Assembly: GCA_003343625.1 (NCBI GenBank) | Contig: QAKV01000007.1 | Location: 1 to 27,150, forward strand | DNA from: Clostridiales bacterium | Lineage (GTDB): Bacteria > Bacillota > Clostridia > Lachnospirales > Lachnospiraceae | Direction: 5' to 3' | Length of the DNA: 27,150 bases | Part shown: one piece after another, positions 25,230-27,150 of the stretch | How positions within the stretch are numbered: position 1 is the stretch's first letter | Layout: each line of letters opens with the position of its first letter | Translations under genes and position numbers: made by a program | Notes under the pieces: model-generated | Seen by the model: the letters and a program-made list of their open reading frames with translations, nothing else | What the model was told of the DNA's origin: nothing | The model's database searches: none

Positions 25230-25302
25230 GCGACAGTAGTACAGTTGGTAGTACGCCACCTTGCCAAGGTGGAGGTCGCGGGTTCGAGCCCCGTCTGTCG
25301 CT
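25230..25302 (+). tRNA. tRNA-Gly (anticodon GCC)
   Basis: A 73-base cloverleaf: acceptor GCGACAG pairs fully with CTGTCGC, the D stem is GTAC/GTAC, the anticodon stem CCACC/GGTGG holds loop TTGCCAA with anticodon GCC, and the T arm has TTCGAGC. CCA is not encoded. It has its own promoter and terminator. Confidence 0.97.
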
Positions 25303-25310
25303 TTATGTTA

Positions 25311-25357
25311 AAAGCTGCATCTCAGTCCGATAATCGAGACTGAGATGCAGCTTTTTT
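25311..25357 (+). terminator. Strong terminator after tRNA-Gly, possibly bidirectional
   Basis: A 17-bp perfect stem (AAAGCTGCATCTCAGTC with its complement, 10-base loop) runs into TTTTTT. On the minus strand it is followed by only four Ts, but it may also end transcription of the deglycosidase pair that stops at 25443. Confidence 0.92.
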
Positions 25358-25442
25358 GTCGAAATCTCCGTTACAATATCCGGTTACGATAAAATAATTC
25401 AGCCGCGCGGGCAAGAGCTAAGCCGCCGTTCGCTCGCGGATT

Positions 25443-26444
25443 TCATTCCCCGATCAGTTTTTTCAGCATCACGTGGTGCCGGCGCAGCTGCTCCACCGCG
25501 TCCATGGAAATTTCGCATCCCAGGTCGAAATATTGCCGCTGGCCTTCGTATTCCGAGGAAATCCAGCCATCCCAGTCCTCCTCCTTCAATACCCTGACCG
25601 GCCCTTCATAGTCCACCGCCGGTTCCTCGCATCCCTCCGTCATCTCGTAGAATTTTCCGTGGCAGTGGCGGGTGTAGGGCAGGATTTCCCGAATCCATTC
25701 CGGATCGTCCCGGATCGCCCCTTCCAGCCGCGCGGCTGCGGCCTGCTCCGGTTCCTTTCCTCCCATTTTTTCCACCTCGCGCCGGGTCAGCGGTTTTCCC
25801 GACCGGTAGGCCGCGTCGATCTGCTCCAGAATTTTTTCGTCCGCGCCCTTCCGCAGGTAAAGGTTTTTGTCCGCCAGCGACATCCCCTTCGTAAAAATCC
25901 CGAAGTCCAGCACAAATCCCGCCGCTTTCGTGTTCTTTTTCAGGATCTCCTCCAGAAAATCCTGCGTCCACCAGGTATGAATCCCCCGGGGCGCGTGGAT
26001 TTCCGTGGCGATCTGTACGCCCAGCTCCTCCGCATCCGCAAAGCAGGCCGAGAGGATTTCGATATCCTCCTTTCGGATGATCCCCGTCCGATAGACGGAA
26101 AACCCCATCCTCGCCGCGTTGCGCAGATCCTTTCTGGTCCAGTAGACCGCTTCTTTCACCGTCATCAGCCGATTGGCGTACCAGGTGGTAAAAAAGGTGG
26201 TGTCATAGGCCGTGGGAACGGTTTCGTACTTCTGCATCAGATCGCGGAACCGGGACACGTCCTCCTCGCTCATGGTCCTGTCCTCCGAGCGCAGGCTCGG
26301 ATAAGGCATCTGATCCACCAGCACCTCGATGCCGTCCGCCCCCACTCCGTTTTTCACCCGCTCCACGCAGCCTTCCAGATCCAGCTGCCCCAGGTAGTAG
26401 GGTTCCTGAAGGCTATAGAGGGAAACACTCCTTCCGATCGACAT
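25443..26444 (-). CDS. TIM-barrel sugar-phosphate-isomerase-like protein, predicted C-glycoside deglycosidase alpha subunit
   Basis: 333 residues of the xylose-isomerase-like TIM-barrel superfamily. The candidate metal ligands are in the expected order: E148 (ATEIHAPRG), D180 (FVLDFGIF), H262 (HCHGKFYEM) and E298 (ISSEYEG). H150, next to the first ligand, is a candidate catalytic base. On its own this would only be called a sugar phosphate isomerase/epimerase. The gene directly upstream encodes a DUF6379/CGDB protein, however, and that pair is the alpha/beta complex of C-glycoside deglycosidases (DgpB/DgpC-type, CarB/CarC-type), which split the C-C bond of 3-oxo-C-glucosides of plant flavonoids. 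AGGAGG lies 5 bases before the ATG. Substrate is unproven. Confidence 0.8.
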   Translation of the reverse strand: MSIGRSVSLYSLQEPYYLGQLDLEGCVERVKNGVGADGIEVLVDQMPYPSLRSEDRTMSEEDVSRFRDLMQKYETVPTAYDTTFFTTWYANRLMTVKEAVYWTRKDLRNAARMGFSVYRTGIIRKEDIEILSACFADAEELGVQIATEIHAPRGIHTWWTQDFLEEILKKNTKAAGFVLDFGIFTKGMSLADKNLYLRKGADEKILEQIDAAYRSGKPLTRREVEKMGGKEPEQAAAARLEGAIRDDPEWIREILPYTRHCHGKFYEMTEGCEEPAVDYEGPVRVLKEEDWDGWISSEYEGQRQYFDLGCEISMDAVEQLRRHHVMLKKLIGE

Positions 26445-26474
26445 TTTTTCCTCCTTTCCAAAGCGTTTTTACGC

Positions 26475-26864
26475 TTACACGATTTCGAATTCCCGATATG
26501 CCCTGGTTCCAAACCCTTTGGGCGCGTAGATGACACGGATGGCCGCTTCCACGTCCAGCCGGTGCTTTCCCCGGGGCAGGCCGCCCCGCATGACGCGGAT
26601 CTGCAGCCCTTCTCCGTATTCCCAGAAGAAATTCAGGCAGGTGGACAGCTCCTCCATCCGGAAGACTTCCCCCGTTTTTGCCACGACCCGCAAATCCTCC
26701 GGGGCGATTTCCCGCCCGTCCACAAAGGCCCTGATGAAGTCGATCTGGCTGAAGGGCACCCCTTCATAATAAGGAATCCGAATTCGGAACTGAAACACCT
26801 GGACCCCGTCTTCCTGTATCGTGTTTTCCATGCTGTTTTCCACGATGATGTACTTGTCGTTCAT
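26475..26864 (-). CDS. DUF6379/CGDB protein, predicted C-glycoside deglycosidase beta subunit
   Basis: 129 residues. The pattern is that of the family: MNDKYIIVENSMENT, a beta-rich core with FRIRIPYYEGVPFSQIDFIRAFVDGREI, ELSTCLNFFWEYGEG, and GGLPRGKHRLDVEAAIRVIYAP near the end. In characterised enzymes this small subunit binds the TIM-barrel subunit and helps form the active site. ATG 26864 was chosen because GGAGG lies 5 bases before it; a TTG at 26876 is the longer option. The alpha-subunit gene begins 30 bp further on, so both are in one operon. No oxidoreductase gene (DgpA-type, which makes the 3-oxo substrate) follows within the window, and the upstream side is cut by an AT-richer fragment. 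Confidence 0.8.
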   Translation of the reverse strand: MNDKYIIVENSMENTIQEDGVQVFQFRIRIPYYEGVPFSQIDFIRAFVDGREIAPEDLRVVAKTGEVFRMEELSTCLNFFWEYGEGLQIRVMRGGLPRGKHRLDVEAAIRVIYAPKGFGTRAYREFEIV

Positions 26865-26894
26865 CTTTTCCTCCAAGCCGGAGCGCTCTTTGCT

Positions 26895-26925
26895 GCGGTT
26901 TTGCGGCGCCCCGGCGCAAAACCGC
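26895..26925. repeat. Perfect 11-bp inverted repeat
   Basis: GCGGTTTTGCG and CGCAAAACCGC are separated by 9 GC-rich bases, with no T-tract. It lies between the beta-subunit start and the composition change at about 26935, so it could be an element end or an operator. Confidence 0.7.
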
Positions 26926-26941
26926 GTCCCCCGGTCATCAT

Positions 26942-27150
26942 AAGAAGATCTCCAATAACACCATCATTGAGATTGATCATTGCTCCCCGCTTGAGATCCT
27001 GAAGCTGCAGAAGAACCTGATGCGGATTGCACAAGGAGAAGGGATCGGATTCGTTTACGGGAAAGGAAAGCATAAACCGGAAATCCAGAAGCACTGTGAG
27101 GAACTGGAAGAATGCGGGACCCGCCTGATGGAATATAAGGAATGTTTTGA
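26942..27150 (+). pseudogene. Start-less reading frame running off the right edge; unidentified, probably truncated element
   Basis: The frame is open from 26849 to the end, but the part that looks coding begins near 26942 (KKISNNTIIEIDHCSPLEIL, then KLQKNLMRIAQGEGIGFVYG and KGKHKPEIQKHCEELEEC). No ATG, GTG or TTG start lies in frame until an ATG well inside the segment, and upstream codons fall in the GC-rich hairpin. Base composition is lower than the neighbouring operon. This suggests the 3' part of a gene whose 5' end was cut off by a rearrangement, or a gene needing an unusual start. I do not recognise the family; a mobile-element protein is a guess. Confidence 0.4.

Noticed and set aside
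25107..25343. 78-codon plus-strand frame (contains VAGSSPV)
   Set aside because: It runs straight through the tRNA-Gly gene and half the terminator; the peptide is the usual artefact of translating a tRNA.
25473..27002. 509-codon plus-strand frame
   Set aside because: Antisense to the deglycosidase pair, whose two proteins have family motifs and good ribosome binding sites.

Overview
The window reads as chromosome of a Gram-positive anaerobe of the Clostridia, most likely Lachnospiraceae. The reasons are a GC-rich backbone with AGGAGG-type ribosome binding sites throughout, a class II (Firmicutes-type) GalT, YhaM, MutS2, a VanW/G5 exported protein, a DUF4080 radical SAM protein, and a predicted C-glycoside deglycosidase pair of the kind described in gut Lachnospiraceae. 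The species cannot be named from the sequence alone. Most genes are ordinary core genes. Three stretches look foreign by base composition: the left edge to about 2250, about 23290-25230, and the last 210 bases.

Left to right. (1) 1-1949 holds the C-terminal 623 residues of a large AT-rich helicase with a DUF1998 zinc domain, a type found in anti-phage systems, ending in a strong terminator. (2) On the minus strand follow rlmD, yhaM and a membrane-anchored HtrA-like protein whose catalytic His and Asp are replaced. The last 90 residues of RlmD form an extra module with helicase-side composition, and rlmD (rumA) 3' ends are known integration targets. (3) Divergent promoters at 6197-6270 serve the HtrA-like gene and a plus-strand unit of mutS2, an OmpR-type response regulator and a HAMP sensor kinase. 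(4) A minus-strand operon starts at a good promoter (15936-15964) and runs through an unlisted 34-residue membrane peptide, a VanW/G5 protein, an AIR-synthase/HypE-like protein, an Lrp/AsnC regulator, a class I aminotransferase and trmL, with overlapping or nearly abutting genes. (5) Another minus-strand operon has a B12-type radical SAM/DUF4080 protein, nth and a DEDDh exonuclease, all overlapping by a few bases. (6) An AraC regulator, galK and galT form a galactose (Leloir) locus. Direct repeats 21 bp apart overlap the presumed -35 box of galK, as expected for an AraC-type activator site.

(7) An AT-richer islet carries one Schlafen-AlbA_2/HATPase (RecG-like) regulator gene. It lies next to a tRNA-Gly(GCC) gene, and an 18-bp imperfect copy of the tRNA anticodon region sits at the islet's other end. 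(8) Beyond the tRNA lies a two-gene minus-strand operon: a small DUF6379/CGDB protein followed by a TIM-barrel sugar-phosphate-isomerase-like protein. This is the architecture of the beta and alpha subunits of C-glycoside deglycosidase, which cleaves the carbon-carbon bond of 3-oxo-C-glucosides. It is the most interesting system here, although the usual 3-oxidising partner is not inside the window. (9) The window ends in a start-less reading frame of different composition next to a perfect 11-bp hairpin, probably the end of a mobile or truncated element.

No CRISPR array, complete insertion sequence, rRNA gene or origin was seen.
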